The notes: a model not told the origin generated them from the letters alone. Counted from the first letter of the stretch, positions 9,375 to 23,576 are shown. The stretch: 64,000 bases of DNA from Luteimonas aestuarii (GCF_004357985.1 NZ_SMTF01000004.1:62001-126000); one strand, 5' to 3'. Made by a program: numbers and translations.

Positions 9375-9480
9375 GCCGCTGAGTATCCCGCCCCGTTCGA
9401 TGACCGCGCACATGATACCGGATGCAGGTTGCGGCCCGCGGGCGCGCGGCGATCACCGCGGCGCGCTACGCTTGGACGCG

Positions 9481-10023
9481 ATGTCCAGCGAACGCGACGA
9501 CGACCAGGACGATGCGGCACTGTTCCGGGATGCCATCGGCCCGGTGCGGCCGCTGTCGCCTGCGGCACCGCCACCTGCGCGCCCCAGGCCGGCACCCGCC
9601 GCGCACATGGCGGCCCGTGACGATGCCGAGGCCCGCAGCGAATTCCAGGCCATGCTCGACGAGCGCGGGTCGCTCGAGGCCGGCGACGTGCTGTCGTATC
9701 GACGCGACGAAGTGCCCGCCCGCGTATTGCGCCGGCTGGCGCGCGGCGACTACGCCGTGCGTGACGAACTGGACCTGCACCACGCGCGCGCATCGGAGGC
9801 CGAAGCCATGCTGCGGATCTTCCTGCCGCTGGCCCGTCGCGAAGGGCACGGCTGCATCCGCATCGTCCACGGCAAGGGGCGGCATTCCGACGCGGGGGTG
9901 CCGATGCTGAAAAACCTGGTCGACAGGGTGCTGCGCCAGCGCGCGGACGTGCTGGCGTTCCATTCCGCGCCGGCCGCGCAGGGCGGTACCGGCGCCGTGT
10001 TGGTCCTGGTCAGGCCAGCCTGA
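9481..10023 (+). CDS. Smr/MutS2 domain endonuclease-like protein
   Basis: A 180-residue protein of the YdaL/SmrA type. The first 60 residues are acidic then Pro/Ala-rich; the C-terminal Smr domain shows DELDLHHARASEAEAML and IRIVHGKGRHS, the two conserved nuclease motifs (LDLHG-like and HGKG). Stand-alone Smr proteins nick DNA or cleave RNA at stalled ribosomes; the exact substrate here is unknown. The HH in place of the common HG after LDL is a small deviation. Divergent from surE and convergent with the small lipoprotein gene 9 bases downstream. Confidence 0.9.
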   Translation: MSSERDDDQDDAALFRDAIGPVRPLSPAAPPPARPRPAPAAHMAARDDAEARSEFQAMLDERGSLEAGDVLSYRRDEVPARVLRRLARGDYAVRDELDLHHARASEAEAMLRIFLPLARREGHGCIRIVHGKGRHSDAGVPMLKNLVDRVLRQRADVLAFHSAPAAQGGTGAVLVLVRPA

Positions 10024-10032
10024 CGACCGCGG

Positions 10033-10260
10033 TCACTGGTCGACGCGCCGGACCGGCGGATTGACCCAGCGCACCTGCACCCCGCGCTTGCGCGCGATGT
10101 GCTCGACGGCTGCGATGTACCGCACGTCGCCCTGGTAGTGGCCGTCCAGCGCAGGTTGCGCAGCCGGACCCGGTGCAGTCGCCAGCTGGTGGCTGCTGGT
10201 ACACGCTGCAAGCGCGGCCACCGAGACCGTGGCGATGGCGGACCGAAGGAATGTCTTCAT
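10033..10260 (-). CDS. Small lipoprotein of unknown function
   Basis: Encodes 75 residues. MKTFLRSAIATVSVAALAAC is a lipoprotein signal peptide with the lipobox ALAAC, so the mature part is about 55 residues attached to a membrane. The mature part includes ALDGHYQGDVRYIAAVEHIARKRGVQVRWVNPP; I do not recognise a characterised function. It lies 88 bases downstream of truD on the same strand and may be the last gene of that transcript. The ATG at 10260 is the only sensible start given the signal peptide. Confidence 0.8.
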   Translation of the reverse strand: MKTFLRSAIATVSVAALAACTSSHQLATAPGPAAQPALDGHYQGDVRYIAAVEHIARKRGVQVRWVNPPVRRVDQ

Positions 10261-10348
10261 GGTTCCACTCCCGTTGCCGCCCCGCGGGGCGCGGGGCATC
10301 GGTTCAGGAGATACGCCTGTCCGGTTGCGGTTGCCAGTCCCGTCCGTC

Positions 10349-11428
10349 CTATTCCGACGAACGGCCGGATCCCGCCTTCTGGACGTCGACGACCATCCCC
10401 AGCTCCGCCAGCACCGTGGTGGCGTAGGCACCCGCAGGCAGTGAAAACGAAAGCCGCAGGCTCGCGTCGCCGGGAAGATCCCACGACAACGCCTGCGGTC
10501 GCAGGCGGGTGGCGCGGCGCTCCTGTCGCAATCGCGCCGCTTCCAGCCCGCGCGCCAGGGCCGGTCCGTCGCCCAGCGACACGACTTTGCGCTCCAGGGC
10601 GGCGCACGTGCCGGTGCTGCGCAGCTCGCCCTCGCCCCAAAGCGGCGCGGTGGGATGGATGTCGAAATCCGCCAGTCGTTGCGACAGCACGTCGTTCCAG
10701 GGTTCCGGGCCGAACACGCTGCGACTGCCGTCCAGCATCCAGGCCTCGCCCTCGAGCGGTGCGTCCCATGCGCCTGCGTCCACCCGGTGGGACAGCACGC
10801 GATTGAACAGTTCTGAACGTGCCGCGGACAGCAGCAGCGCGCGTTGCTCACGCTTGATGCGGCGACCGGCGAACATCGCCAGCGCCTGCGCGACGTTGTC
10901 GCCACTGCGGCCGAACCGCTGTTCGCCGAAGTAATTGGGGACGCCGCGCGCCGCGATCTCCGCCAGGCGCGTGGCGATGGCCGCTCGGTCGCCTTCCACG
11001 TCGCGCAACGTGAGCACGAACCGGTTACCGGCCAGCGCACCTTTCGGGAGCTTCCTCGCATGGCGCGTGGCGTCCATGACGACCAGCGATTCACCGGAGG
11101 CCGCGTCGTCGAAGGCCAGCGCCTCGAGCGGCGGCGTCGGCTTGCCCGGCAGGTGCACGCTGAAGCGCTGCGTCGTCACTGCGTGCCGGTCCTTCAGGCC
11201 GGCGTACCCGACCGCGACTTCAGCCACGCCGGCCCATTGCGCGATGCGGCGCGCGACGAACGCGGTGTTGAGGCCGCGCTTGCGGACGGTGAGCAGGGCG
11301 TGTTCGCCGTCACCCGATGCGGTGAAGGCGTCGATCTCCTCCACCACGAAGTCCTCCGCAAGCCGGCGCAACGTCGCCGACAGCACCGGCGCGCCGTGCG
11401 CCATCGGCCGACCCTTCGCCTCGCTCAT
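10349..11428 (-). CDS. truD: tRNA pseudouridine(13) synthase TruD
   Basis: Makes pseudouridine at position 13 of tRNA-Glu. The 359-residue protein has the catalytic motif [13 protein letters not shown] with Asp at residue 80, the same position as in Escherichia coli TruD, and the family segments [12 protein letters not shown] and NFLL-type insertion [10 protein letters not shown]. The ATG at 11428 (MSEAKGRP) overlaps the ispF stop as ATGA, which decides the start over an in-frame codon six residues upstream. Confidence 0.96.
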   Translation of the reverse strand: MSEAKGRPMAHGAPVLSATLRRLAEDFVVEEIDAFTASGDGEHALLTVRKRGLNTAFVARRIAQWAGVAEVAVGYAGLKDRHAVTTQRFSVHLPGKPTPPLEALAFDDAASGESLVVMDATRHARKLPKGALAGNRFVLTLRDVEGDRAAIATRLAEIAARGVPNYFGEQRFGRSGDNVAQALAMFAGRRIKREQRALLLSAARSELFNRVLSHRVDAGAWDAPLEGEAWMLDGSRSVFGPEPWNDVLSQRLADFDIHPTAPLWGEGELRSTGTCAALERKVVSLGDGPALARGLEAARLRQERRATRLRPQALSWDLPGDASLRLSFSLPAGAYATTVLAELGMVVDVQKAGSGRSSE

Positions 11429-11904
11429 CGCCGCGACAGCACGCACGCCGCCAGCGCAGCGATGCCTTCCTCGCGCCCGGTGAACCCGAGCCGTTCACTG
11501 GTGGTGGCCTTGACGCTGATGTCGTCGAGGCCGATGCCCAGGTCCGCCGCGATATTCGCGCGCATCGCAGCCGCGTGCGGCCCCACCTTCGGTCGCTCGC
11601 AGACCACGGTGACGTCGGCGTTGCCCACGCGCCAGCCGCGTTCGGCCAGCAAGGCATTACAGTGGCGCAGCAACATGCGGCTGTCGGCCCCCTTCCAGCG
11701 GTCGTCGGAGGGCGGGAAATGCACGCCGATGTCGCCCAGCGCCAGCGCGCCCAGCATCGCATCGCACAGCGCATGCAGCACCACGTCGCCGTCGCTGTGC
11801 GCCAGCACGCCGCGCGCGTGCGGCACGCGCACGCCGCCCAGCATGACATGGTCGCCGTCGCCGAAGGCGTGCACGTCGTAGCCCTGGCCGATGCGGACGG
11901 TCAT
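11425..11904 (-). CDS. ispF: 2-C-methyl-D-erythritol 2,4-cyclodiphosphate synthase
   Basis: Cyclises CDP-methylerythritol phosphate in the MEP isoprenoid pathway. The 159-residue protein shows the zinc ligands in GYDVHAF and [14 protein letters not shown], and the C-terminal [21 protein letters not shown] signature. The ATG at 11904 overlaps the stop of the preceding gene as ATGA. One unknown secreted-protein gene separates it from ispD, whereas the two are adjacent or fused in many bacteria. Confidence 0.97.
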   Translation of the reverse strand: MTVRIGQGYDVHAFGDGDHVMLGGVRVPHARGVLAHSDGDVVLHALCDAMLGALALGDIGVHFPPSDDRWKGADSRMLLRHCNALLAERGWRVGNADVTVVCERPKVGPHAAAMRANIAADLGIGLDDISVKATTSERLGFTGREEGIAALAACVLSRR

Positions 11905-12371
11905 CGCGCCTCCGGCCGGAAAGCTGCCTCGACCGCGTCCATGTCGATCAGCTCGACCATGCGCTCGGTCGCGGCAGCGACTTCCGGTGCGTCGAAGATC
12001 GCGCTGCCGGCCCGTTGGCCCAAGCGCTCGAACGCCACCTCGAACGCCTGCTGCAGGTCCGCCTGCTGCAGTGCGCGCAGCTGCACGGCGCAATCGACCG
12101 TCATCAACCGCTGGAACAGCGCCGCCATGCGCTCATCCACCTCCAGACCCTGCTGGCTGTCGACCCGCACCAGCCCACGCATCGACGGATGCTCGGCCAT
12201 TGCGAGGAACAGCCATCGGGCAAGTACGGTGTCGTCCTTGGCCGAGGCCTTGGACGAGATGCAGGTGGCGAATGCTTCCCGGGCACCGCTTGCCTGCGCA
12301 AGGCCGGAAAGCCCCCCGCCCAGCATGAGCAGGACGATGAAGGGGATGCGGTGGCGTGCTGTCCGTGTCAT
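11901..12371 (-). CDS. Secreted protein of unknown function between ispD and ispF
   Basis: Encodes 156 residues with a cleavable signal peptide ([19 protein letters not shown] to LAQAS), so the mature protein is periplasmic. The mature part contains two Cys (ATCISSK and TVDCAVQL) that could form a disulfide, and is otherwise helical and acidic. I do not recognise a family. The ATG at 12371 overlaps the ispD stop and its own stop overlaps the ispF start, both as ATGA, so it is translationally coupled inside the MEP pathway pair. A role in the pathway is not implied by the sequence. Confidence 0.8.
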   Translation of the reverse strand: MTRTARHRIPFIVLLMLGGGLSGLAQASGAREAFATCISSKASAKDDTVLARWLFLAMAEHPSMRGLVRVDSQQGLEVDERMAALFQRLMTVDCAVQLRALQQADLQQAFEVAFERLGQRAGSAIFDAPEVAAATERMVELIDMDAVEAAFRPEAR

Positions 12372-13090
12372 GGCATGTCCAATGTGCGACTGCGCAGGAG
12401 GTAGTCGAAATACCGCAGGTCTGCGGGCGTGGTGATCTTGAGGTTGTCCTCGCGGCCCTCCACCAGCAGCGGGCGCATGCCCTGGCGCTCCATGGCCATG
12501 GCCTCGTCGGTGACGGCGATGCCGGCGTCGCGCGCCGCTTCCAGCGCGCGCGCCAGCTGCAGGCGACGGAACAGCTGCGGCGTGAGCGCGCGCCAGAGGC
12601 GTTCGCGCGGCTCGGTGCCATCGATGCCGCCGTCGTCGCCGGCACGCTTGAGGGTGTCGCGCACCGGCGCGGCCAGGATCGCGCCCACCGGATCGTCGCG
12701 GCCGCGCTCGACCAGTGCCGACAGGTCGGACGCCGCCAGGTTCGGGCGCGCGGCATCGTGCACCAGCACGAAGTCGTCGGGGCGCACCGCGTCCGGCAAC
12801 GCCGCCAGGCCTGCCAGCACCGAATCGGCGCGCGCATCGCCGCCTTCGCAGCGCAACACCGGCTTGCCCGCGATGTCCTGCCAGCCCGGGAAATGCACGT
12901 CGTCCGCGGCCAGCACCACCACTGCGCCCGCCACACCCGGGTGCGAAAGCAACGCGCGCAAGGTATGCGCCAGCAGCGGCGCGCCCGCGACATCGACGTA
13001 CTGCTTGGGCAGGTCGCTGCCGAAGCGGGCGCCCCGCCCTGCCGCCGGCACGATGGTCCACAGACCCGCGCGCGCCGGTTCGCTACTCAT
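12368..13090 (-). CDS. ispD: 2-C-methyl-D-erythritol 4-phosphate cytidylyltransferase
   Basis: Transfers CMP to methylerythritol 4-phosphate in the MEP pathway. The 240-residue protein starts with the nucleotide-binding motif [17 protein letters not shown] and carries the [11 protein letters not shown] motif and the C-terminal [11 protein letters not shown] region. Its ATG at 13090 lies 8 bases inside the end of ftsB, so ftsB-ispD are coupled as in Escherichia coli. Confidence 0.97.
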   Translation of the reverse strand: MSSEPARAGLWTIVPAAGRGARFGSDLPKQYVDVAGAPLLAHTLRALLSHPGVAGAVVVLAADDVHFPGWQDIAGKPVLRCEGGDARADSVLAGLAALPDAVRPDDFVLVHDAARPNLAASDLSALVERGRDDPVGAILAAPVRDTLKRAGDDGGIDGTEPRERLWRALTPQLFRRLQLARALEAARDAGIAVTDEAMAMERQGMRPLLVEGREDNLKITTPADLRYFDYLLRSRTLDMP

Positions 13091-13415
13091 GGCCGCGACT
13101 CCGCGGCGCGTCCTCGCGTGATCCGTTGCCGCGTTCCTGGTCCACCACGCGGTAGAACGTCTCGCCGGGCTTGATCATGCCCAGCTCGCTGCGCGCGCGC
13201 TCCTCGATCGCCGCCTCGCCGGACTTCAGGTCGGCCACTTCGGCCGCGAGTGCCGCGTTGCGCTGCTCGAGCCCTTCGTTCTGCCGCCGCTGCTGGTCCA
13301 CGCGCGCCTGCAACTCGGCGCCCTGCAGGTTGCCGCCGCCACCGAACCACAGCCGGTACTGGAGCGCCGCAAGCAGCGCCGCAAGCCCAAGCAGCAAGAG
13401 CAGCTTCCATCGCAT
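13083..13415 (-). CDS. ftsB: Cell division protein FtsB
   Basis: Single-pass divisome protein that forms a coiled coil with FtsL and binds FtsQ. The 110-residue protein has a membrane segment at residues 4-24 ([21 protein letters not shown]), a Gly-rich hinge GGGGN, a heptad-rich coiled coil ([20 protein letters not shown]) and the conserved [20 protein letters not shown] end. Start ATG 13415 is 14 bases after the eno stop. Confidence 0.95.
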   Translation of the reverse strand: MRWKLLLLLGLAALLAALQYRLWFGGGGNLQGAELQARVDQQRRQNEGLEQRNAALAAEVADLKSGEAAIEERARSELGMIKPGETFYRVVDQERGNGSREDAPRSRGHE

Positions 13416-13429
13416 CCGTGCGCGCCCTG

Positions 13430-16034
<2,605 letters not shown>

Positions 16035-16104
16035 CACTTGTACTCCTCCATCCGCGTGCGGGTGGACGTCGGAACAGGCGAATCCGAACGACGAAGCTGC
16101 GTTC

Positions 16105-16140
16105 GCCCCCACCCCGGCCCTCCCCCGCGTGCGGGGGAGG
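16105..16140. repeat. REP-like palindromic element, copy 2
   Basis: GCCCCCACCCCGGCC is followed by the 22-base palindrome 16119-16140, centred on CCCGCGTGCGGG. It is the inverted counterpart of the copy at 5491-5528 and lies in the pyrG-kdsA spacer (16035-16161), where it could form an RNA hairpin. Confidence 0.7.
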
Positions 16141-16161
16141 CAGCAACGTCGGCAATGCGCA

Positions 16162-17886
<1,725 letters not shown>

Positions 17887-17945
17887 CTACAGGCTCGGCC
17901 CGGCACCCGCCTCCCCCTGCACGCGCCGAGGGGCGCCCGAAACAC

Positions 17946-17971
17946 GAACGCCCCGGCGGGCCGGGGCGTTC
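17946..17971 (-). terminator. Intrinsic-type terminator hairpin
   Basis: A perfect 12-bp stem, GAACGCCCCGGC with GCCGGGGCGTTC, separated by two bases, lies just downstream of the Ala-rich protein gene on the minus strand. It is followed by GTGTTT, a short T-containing tract. Confidence 0.7.
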
Positions 17972-17991
17972 CCAAGCGGCTCCGGCGGCGA

Positions 17992-18267
17992 TCAGCGCGG
18001 ATCGTCGGCGTCGTCCGCAGCGGTCTCGGCTTCGGCAGCGGCGGTCTCGGCATCCGATGCATCGGCCTCGGCGGACTCGGCGGCCGCATCCGCGGCGGCG
18101 GCGGCGGCTTCCGCCTGCTGCGCGGCCTGCTCCGCAGCCTGCGCCGATTGCTCGGCCTCTTGCGCCGCCTGCTCGGTGGCATGGGCCTGGGCATCCTGCG
18201 CGAAGGCGGCCGGCGCGGCGAACACGGTGGAGAGAAGAGCGGTTGCGAGCATGTGGCGTACTTTCAT
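17992..18267 (-). CDS. Secreted Ala/Glu-rich low-complexity protein
   Basis: Encodes 91 residues. MKVRHMLATALLSTVFAAPAAFA is a Sec signal peptide. The mature 68 residues are almost entirely Ala, Glu, Gln, Asp and Ser (AQEAEQSAQAAEQAAQQ and similar), with heptad spacing that predicts a long amphipathic helix or coiled coil, and an acidic end. Similar small secreted coiled-coil proteins include murein lipoprotein-like helices, but there is no lipobox or terminal Lys here. Function unknown. ATG 18267 is the start; a strong hairpin follows the stop, so it is probably its own transcript, divergent from parE. Confidence 0.78.
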   Translation of the reverse strand: MKVRHMLATALLSTVFAAPAAFAQDAQAHATEQAAQEAEQSAQAAEQAAQQAEAAAAAADAAAESAEADASDAETAAAEAETAADDADDPR

Positions 18268-18496
18268 GTGGGAACTCCGGATCGACTGGACAGGGATGGA
18301 TCGTCAGGCAGGGGATGGCCGCAATGGCGACGATCCGGACTTTAGCCAGCCAGGCTTCGTGAAGTCGCCGCTTGCCCTTCACCGGGTTTGCACGCGCACT
18401 TAACATGGCGACCCCGCGCCAGCGACCCACGACCGGTCATTGGCGACCATCCGACTGCGGCTACCATGTGCCGCCCCCGAGATACCGCGATCCCTG

Positions 18497-20386
18497 ATGA
18501 GCTCACGCTACAACGCCGCCGATATCGAAGTCCTGTCCGGGCTGGACCCGGTCAAGCGCCGCCCCGGCATGTACACCGACACCACGCGCCCGAACCACCT
18601 GGCGCAGGAGGTGATCGACAACGCGGTGGACGAGGCCCTGGCCGGCCATGCACGCGAGATCGCGGTCACCCTGTTCAAGGACGGCAGCTGCGAGGTGTCC
18701 GACGACGGTCGCGGCATGCCGGTCGACATCCACCCGGAGGAAAAGATCCCCGGCGTCGAGCTGATCCTCACCCGCCTGCACGCGGGCGGCAAGTTCAGCA
18801 ACAAGAACTACACCTTCAGTGGCGGCCTGCACGGCGTAGGCGTGAGCGTGGTCAATGCGCTGTCGACCCTGGTCGAAGTACACATCAAGCGGGACGGCAA
18901 CGAGCATCGCATCACCTTCCGCGACGGCGACCGCGCCTCGGCGCTGGAAGTGGTCGGCAACGTCGGCAAGAAGAACACCGGGACCCGCGTGCGCTTCTGG
19001 GCCGACCCGAAGTACTTCGACAGCCCGAAGTTCAGCGTGCGCGCCCTGCGCCACCTGCTGCGCGCCAAGGCCGTGCTGTGCCCGGGCCTGACCGTCACCC
19101 TGTTCGACGAGGCCAGCGGCGAACGCGACCAGTGGCTGTTCGAGGATGGCCTGCGTGATTACCTCAAGGGCGAACTCGCGGGGCGCGAACTGCTGCCGCC
19201 GGACCTGTTCGTCGGCGCGCTGAAGAAGGACACCGAGACCGTCGACTGGGCGGTCGCCTGGGTGGTCGAGGGCGACCTGGTGCAGGAAAGCTACGTCAAC
19301 CTGATCCCCACCGCGCAGCACGGCACCCACGTCAACGGCCTGCGCACCGGCTTCACCGATGCGCTGCGCGAGTTCTGCGATTTCCGCAACCTGCTGCCTC
19401 GCGGCGTGAAACTGGCGCCGGAGGACGTGTGGGACCGGGTGTCGTTCGTGCTGTCGATGAAGATGACCGACCCGCAGTTCAGCGGCCAGACCAAGGAGCG
19501 GCTGAGCTCGCGCCAGGCCGCCGGTTTCGTGGAGGGCGCCGCGCACGACGCCTTCAGCCTGTGGCTCAACACCCACACCGAGTTCGGCGAGAAGATCGCG
19601 CAGCTGGCGATCGAACGCGCCAGCGCGCGGCTGAAGACCGAGAAGCAGATCGTCCGCAAGAAGGTCACCCAGGGCCCCGCCCTGCCCGGCAAGCTGGCCG
19701 ACTGCATCAGCCAGGACCTGTCCCGCACCGAACTGTTCCTGGTCGAGGGCGATTCGGCCGGCGGCAGCGCCAAGCAGGCGCGCGACAAGGATTTCCAGGC
19801 CATCCTGCCGCTGCGCGGCAAGATCCTCAACACCTGGGAAGTGGCCTCGGGCGGCGTGCTCGCCTCCAACGAAGTGCACGACCTGGCGGTGGCCATCGGC
19901 TGCGACCCGGGCAAGGACGACATCAGCGGGCTGCGCTACGGCAAGGTCGTGATCCTCGCCGACGCCGACTCCGACGGCCTGCACATCGCCACCCTGCTGT
20001 GTGCACTGTTCTTGCGCCATTTCCCGGCATTGGTGCGTGCCGGCAACATCTTCGTCGCCATGCCGCCGCTGTTCCGGGTGGACGTGGGCAAGCAGGTGTT
20101 CTACGCACTGGACGAGGAAGAGAAGCGGCTATTGCTCGAAAAAATCGAGCGCGAGAAACTCAAGGGCGCGATCAATGTCACCCGTTTCAAGGGTCTCGGC
20201 GAGATGAACCCGTCGCAGCTGCGCGAATCCACCATCCATCCCGACACGCGGCGGCTGGTGCAGCTGACCATCGACGACGACATGGAAACCCGCGGCCTGA
20301 TGGACATGCTGCTGGCGAAGAAGCGGGCGGGCGACCGCAAGGCGTGGCTGGAACAGAAGGGCGACCTGGCTACTCTGGAAGTCTGA
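18497..20386 (+). CDS. parE: DNA topoisomerase IV subunit B
   Basis: ATPase subunit of topoisomerase IV, which decatenates daughter chromosomes. The 629-residue protein starts [26 protein letters not shown]. It has the GHKL ATPase motifs [19 protein letters not shown] and [13 protein letters not shown], the transducer region, and the TOPRIM motifs EGDSAGGSA and DADSDG, then FKGLGEMNP. Its length and the absence of the GyrB insert mark it as ParE and not GyrB. ATG 18497 fits the family; the frame is open upstream to 18440 without conservation. Confidence 0.97.
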   Translation: MSSRYNAADIEVLSGLDPVKRRPGMYTDTTRPNHLAQEVIDNAVDEALAGHAREIAVTLFKDGSCEVSDDGRGMPVDIHPEEKIPGVELILTRLHAGGKFSNKNYTFSGGLHGVGVSVVNALSTLVEVHIKRDGNEHRITFRDGDRASALEVVGNVGKKNTGTRVRFWADPKYFDSPKFSVRALRHLLRAKAVLCPGLTVTLFDEASGERDQWLFEDGLRDYLKGELAGRELLPPDLFVGALKKDTETVDWAVAWVVEGDLVQESYVNLIPTAQHGTHVNGLRTGFTDALREFCDFRNLLPRGVKLAPEDVWDRVSFVLSMKMTDPQFSGQTKERLSSRQAAGFVEGAAHDAFSLWLNTHTEFGEKIAQLAIERASARLKTEKQIVRKKVTQGPALPGKLADCISQDLSRTELFLVEGDSAGGSAKQARDKDFQAILPLRGKILNTWEVASGGVLASNEVHDLAVAIGCDPGKDDISGLRYGKVVILADADSDGLHIATLLCALFLRHFPALVRAGNIFVAMPPLFRVDVGKQVFYALDEEEKRLLLEKIEREKLKGAINVTRFKGLGEMNPSQLRESTIHPDTRRLVQLTIDDDMETRGLMDMLLAKKRAGDRKAWLEQKGDLATLEV

Positions 20387-20388
20387 AC

Positions 20389-20928
20389 ATGGCGATCCAG
20401 GTCGCCCTGTTCCGCGGGATCAACGTCGGCAAGGCCAAGCGCATCGCCATGGTCGAACTGAAGGCGCTGTTCGGCACGCTGGGCTTCAGCGACGTGCGTA
20501 CCCTGCTCAACAGCGGGAACGTGGTGTTCGAGGCCGGGCGCAGCCCGCCTGCCGTGAACGCGAAGCGGATCGCCGCCGCGCTCGAAAGGCAAGCCGGTTT
20601 TTCGGCGAACACGCTGGTGCTCGACGTGGCGACGCTGCGCGCGGCGGTCGAAGGCAACCCGTTTGCCGGCTGCATCGACGATCCATCGCGCATGCTCGTC
20701 GGCTTCTATCTGGCTGCCGACACCACGCCCTTCGAATCGCTGCACCTTGAATCGCGCGACGGCAACTTTGCCGCGGGCGAGCATGCCTGCTACCTCTGGT
20801 GCCCCGACGGCATCCTCGAAAGCCCGATCGGAGAAACCCTGGCCAGCGCGGGATTCCGCGACCGCGTCACCACCCGCAACTGGACGACGACACTGAAGCT
20901 GTTGGCGCTGGTTGACGCATACCACTGA
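20389..20928 (+). CDS. DUF1697 family protein
   Basis: A 179-residue protein starting [21 protein letters not shown], with [14 protein letters not shown] and a C-terminal [12 protein letters not shown]; this is the standard DUF1697 pattern. The family has no established function. The ATG lies 2 bases after the parE stop, so it is probably co-transcribed. No signal peptide; presumed cytosolic. Confidence 0.93.
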   Translation: MAIQVALFRGINVGKAKRIAMVELKALFGTLGFSDVRTLLNSGNVVFEAGRSPPAVNAKRIAAALERQAGFSANTLVLDVATLRAAVEGNPFAGCIDDPSRMLVGFYLAADTTPFESLHLESRDGNFAAGEHACYLWCPDGILESPIGETLASAGFRDRVTTRNWTTTLKLLALVDAYH

Positions 20929-20984
20929 GCCGGCCGTCCGACCTGCCATGTCGGGTCCAGGCAATGCCGGTTCGAAGCGAGAAC

Positions 20985-21240
20985 GCTCCGCCCATGCACG
21001 GGCGGATAACCTTTTTTGCTGGCACGCTGCGTAGCGAACGGCGCAGCCGGTCAAGAAGGTAGCCAAAGAAATGCCTGTCCCCGACGGAGCTGACGTTTCG
21101 GGCTGGGCTCGACGGGATTCTTCGACCGCACTTCCGGCTTCGCTGTTCGCACGCGCTTCGCGCAGGCAGTGGGCCAGCAAAAGAAATGAACCCGCCGAAG
21201 GCGGAAGCTCTTGAGCTTCCCCCTGTTCGATGCGATCGAA
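20985..21240. repeat. Dispersed repeat element, copy A
   Basis: The convergent gap 20929-21291 has no gene that I can support. It holds a copy, in minus orientation, of a repeat also seen at 36093-36400 and 54342-54751: reading the minus strand from about 21126 it gives GTCGAAGAATCCCGTCGAG, later CTCCGTCGGGGACAGGCATT and GACCGGCTGCGCCGTTCGCT. A hairpin TCCGCCC/GGGCGGA lies at 20987-21006. The outer part (about 21170-21225) resembles the other arm of the 54342-54751 copy. Confidence 0.7.
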
Positions 21241-21291
21241 GGCACAAGGCCACGTGATCCCCGCTTCCGCAGACATAACGCCACCAACAGC

Positions 21292-22077
21292 TCAGTCGAT
21301 CGGACTCGACGCCGCCGCGAGCAGCGCGCGGATCATCTGCCCCGCCTCGCCTGCCTTCGCCTCGTCGTACCCGAAGCTGTCTTCGTCCATGTAGATCCGC
21401 TGGCTGATTTCCAGCTGCACGGCATCGATGCCGTTCGCGGGGTCGCCGTAATGACGGGTGATGTGACCGCCCTTGAAGCGGCCGTTGTGGACCCAACCGT
21501 ACCGCGATTGCGACGACAGCACGCCTTCCAGCCGCGACTGCAACGCGGGCGAGCAGCTGACGCCATTGGCGGTGCCGAGATTCAGATCAGGCAGGCGGCC
21601 GTCGAACAGGAACGGCAGGTCACCCTTGATGGAGTGGCCTTCCCACAGCACCACGCGCCCATGCGCGGCGCGAAGCCGGTCGAGTTCGGCGCGCAGCGCC
21701 GTGTGGTACGGCCGCCAGTACGTCTCGACCCGCGCACGCACCTCGTCTTCCGAAGGTTCCTGGCCAGGCAGGTACACCGGCTCGCCGCTGAAGCGCACCA
21801 CCGGGCACAGGCCGGTGGTGTTCTGGCCGGGGTACAGCGACACATCGTCCTCGGAGCGATTCAGGTCCACCACGTAGCGCGAGAACCGCGGCACGATCAT
21901 CGAGGCGCCCATCGACTTGGCGAAGGCATAGAGCGTCGACAGGTGCCAGTCGGTATCCGGCACCCGCCGCGCTTCCGGTGTCAGCCGTGCGGCGATGTCG
22001 TCGGGAACGCGGGTGCCGTCGTGGGCGACGCTGACCAGTAGCGGCGCGGTGCCGCGATGCAGGGTGAAGGTATCCAT
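21292..22077 (-). CDS. N-formylglutamate amidohydrolase
   Basis: A 261-residue member of the FGase family, which removes the formyl group from N-formylglutamate at the end of histidine degradation. Visible motifs are VSVAHDGTRVPDD, YVVDLNRSEDDVSLYPGQ, VVLWEGHSIKG and HNGRFKGGHITRHYG, where His and Glu residues are candidate metal ligands. No hut genes are adjacent, so a link with histidine catabolism is not shown by context and the true substrate could be another N-acylated amino acid. ATG 22077 is the start. Confidence 0.88.
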   Translation of the reverse strand: MDTFTLHRGTAPLLVSVAHDGTRVPDDIAARLTPEARRVPDTDWHLSTLYAFAKSMGASMIVPRFSRYVVDLNRSEDDVSLYPGQNTTGLCPVVRFSGEPVYLPGQEPSEDEVRARVETYWRPYHTALRAELDRLRAAHGRVVLWEGHSIKGDLPFLFDGRLPDLNLGTANGVSCSPALQSRLEGVLSSQSRYGWVHNGRFKGGHITRHYGDPANGIDAVQLEISQRIYMDEDSFGYDEAKAGEAGQMIRALLAAASSPID

Positions 22078-22205
22078 GGCGGCATTGTAGGCCCGGCCCT
22101 GGATTCGATCCGGGGTGGCCTGGAACTGCCATCGTCCACGCCTGTCGATGGCCGATCCTGTCCGCTGCCGCGCGAACGATCCGCGATGGCGCGCCAGGGC
22201 CCGCC

Positions 22206-23576
22206 CTATCGCATCAACACCAGCTCTTCGGCGCTGGTGGGGTGGATCGCGACCGTGTCGTGCAGGTCGTCCAGGGTGATGCCCTTCTTCATGGCCACCG
22301 CGAACCCTTGCAGGATTTCGTCGGCACCCTCGCCCAGCAGGTGGATGCCCACCACCCGGCGCGCCTCGCCCACGCAGACCAGCTTGAACAGGCTGCGCAC
22401 GGGCCGGTCGGCCAGCGCATGCGCCATCGGCCGGAAATCGACGCGGTACGCATGCACCGCGCCGTCGCCATGGCGGGCGCGCGCCTGGGCCTCGGTCAGG
22501 CCCACCGCGCCCAGCGGCGGATGCGCGAAGACCACGGTGGGGATGCCCTCGTAATCCAGCCGCGCGTCCGCCTGGCCGCCGAACACGCGATCCATCGCCT
22601 TGCGCGCCGCGGCGATGGCGACCGGCGTCAAGGTCGCCTTGCCGGTCACGTCGCCCACGGCACTGACGTGGTCCAGAGACGCGCGTTGTTGCGCGTCGAC
22701 CACGACGTTGCAATCACCATCGAGTTCGATGCCGGCGTCTTCCAGCCCGAGTCCGGCGGTGTTGGCCTGCCGGCCCACCGCCGAGATCACCACGTCGTAG
22801 GCATCGCTGTGTGCGCCGGCCTGGTCATGCAACCGGAGTCGTTCGCCGTCACGCTCGATCGCGGCCAGCCGATAGCCGAAGGCCAGATGCACGCCCTGCT
22901 GCCGGTAGTTTTCCGCCAGCTGCACCGCCAGCTCGTCGTCGGCATGGCTGAGCAGGCGCTCGCTGCGCGCGAACAGGTCGACGCGACTACCCAGGGCCTG
23001 CAGCACGCCGGCCAGTTCGACCGCGATGTAGCCGCCGCCGATCATCGCCACCCGCCCGGGCGGATCGCACAAGTCGAAGAAGTCATCGGACGACCACGCC
23101 AGCTCGCCACCCGGGATGCCCAGCGCGCGCGGCCGTGCGCCCGTGGCCAGCAGGATATGGCCGGCGCGCAGGCGGGTACCGTCCTCGCACGCCACCGTGT
23201 GCGCGTCGTCCAGCCGTCCGCGCGATGGCATCAGCACGATGCCGGCCTCGTCCAGGCGCTTGCGATAGCTGCCGTGGATGCCGTGGATGTAGCGCTGGCG
23301 ATCGGCGATGAAACCGGCCCAGTCGAAACCCGGCGACGGCGGCACGTCGAACCCCAGCCGCGACGCCAGCGCGATGCGGTCCGCAAGCTCCGACGCGATC
23401 CACATCGCCTTCTTCGGCACGCAGCCGACGTTGACGCAGGTGCCGCCCAGCTCACCCGGCTCCAGCAGCGCCACGCGCGCCCCGTGCTGCGCGGCACGGA
23501 ACGCACCGGCGAGACCGCCGCTGCCGCCGCCCAGCACGACGAGGTCGAAGTCGAGGTCGGCGCCTGCGGTGCTCAT
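22206..23576 (-). CDS. gorA: Glutathione-disulfide reductase
   Basis: NADPH-dependent flavoprotein that regenerates reduced glutathione. The 456-residue protein has the FAD-binding LVVLGGGSGGLAGA, the redox pair in GGTCVNVGCVPKK (Cys 47 and Cys 52), the NADPH-domain motif MIGGGYIAVELAG and the C-terminal active-site AIHPTSAEE. The sequence fits Gor better than lipoamide dehydrogenase or mercuric reductase because of the CVNVGCVPKK context and dimer-domain ending. The ATG at 23576 overlaps the stop of the upstream oxidase gene (ATGA). Confidence 0.93.
   Translation of the reverse strand: MSTAGADLDFDLVVLGGGSGGLAGAFRAAQHGARVALLEPGELGGTCVNVGCVPKKAMWIASELADRIALASRLGFDVPPSPGFDWAGFIADRQRYIHGIHGSYRKRLDEAGIVLMPSRGRLDDAHTVACEDGTRLRAGHILLATGARPRALGIPGGELAWSSDDFFDLCDPPGRVAMIGGGYIAVELAGVLQALGSRVDLFARSERLLSHADDELAVQLAENYRQQGVHLAFGYRLAAIERDGERLRLHDQAGAHSDAYDVVISAVGRQANTAGLGLEDAGIELDGDCNVVVDAQQRASLDHVSAVGDVTGKATLTPVAIAAARKAMDRVFGGQADARLDYEGIPTVVFAHPPLGAVGLTEAQARARHGDGAVHAYRVDFRPMAHALADRPVRSLFKLVCVGEARRVVGIHLLGEGADEILQGFAVAMKKGITLDDLHDTVAIHPTSAEELVLMR

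Noticed and set aside
16035-16161. An extended kdsA start in the spacer upstream of 16034.
   Set aside because: It reads through the REP-like element; ATG 16034 has the only good ribosome site and matches the family length.
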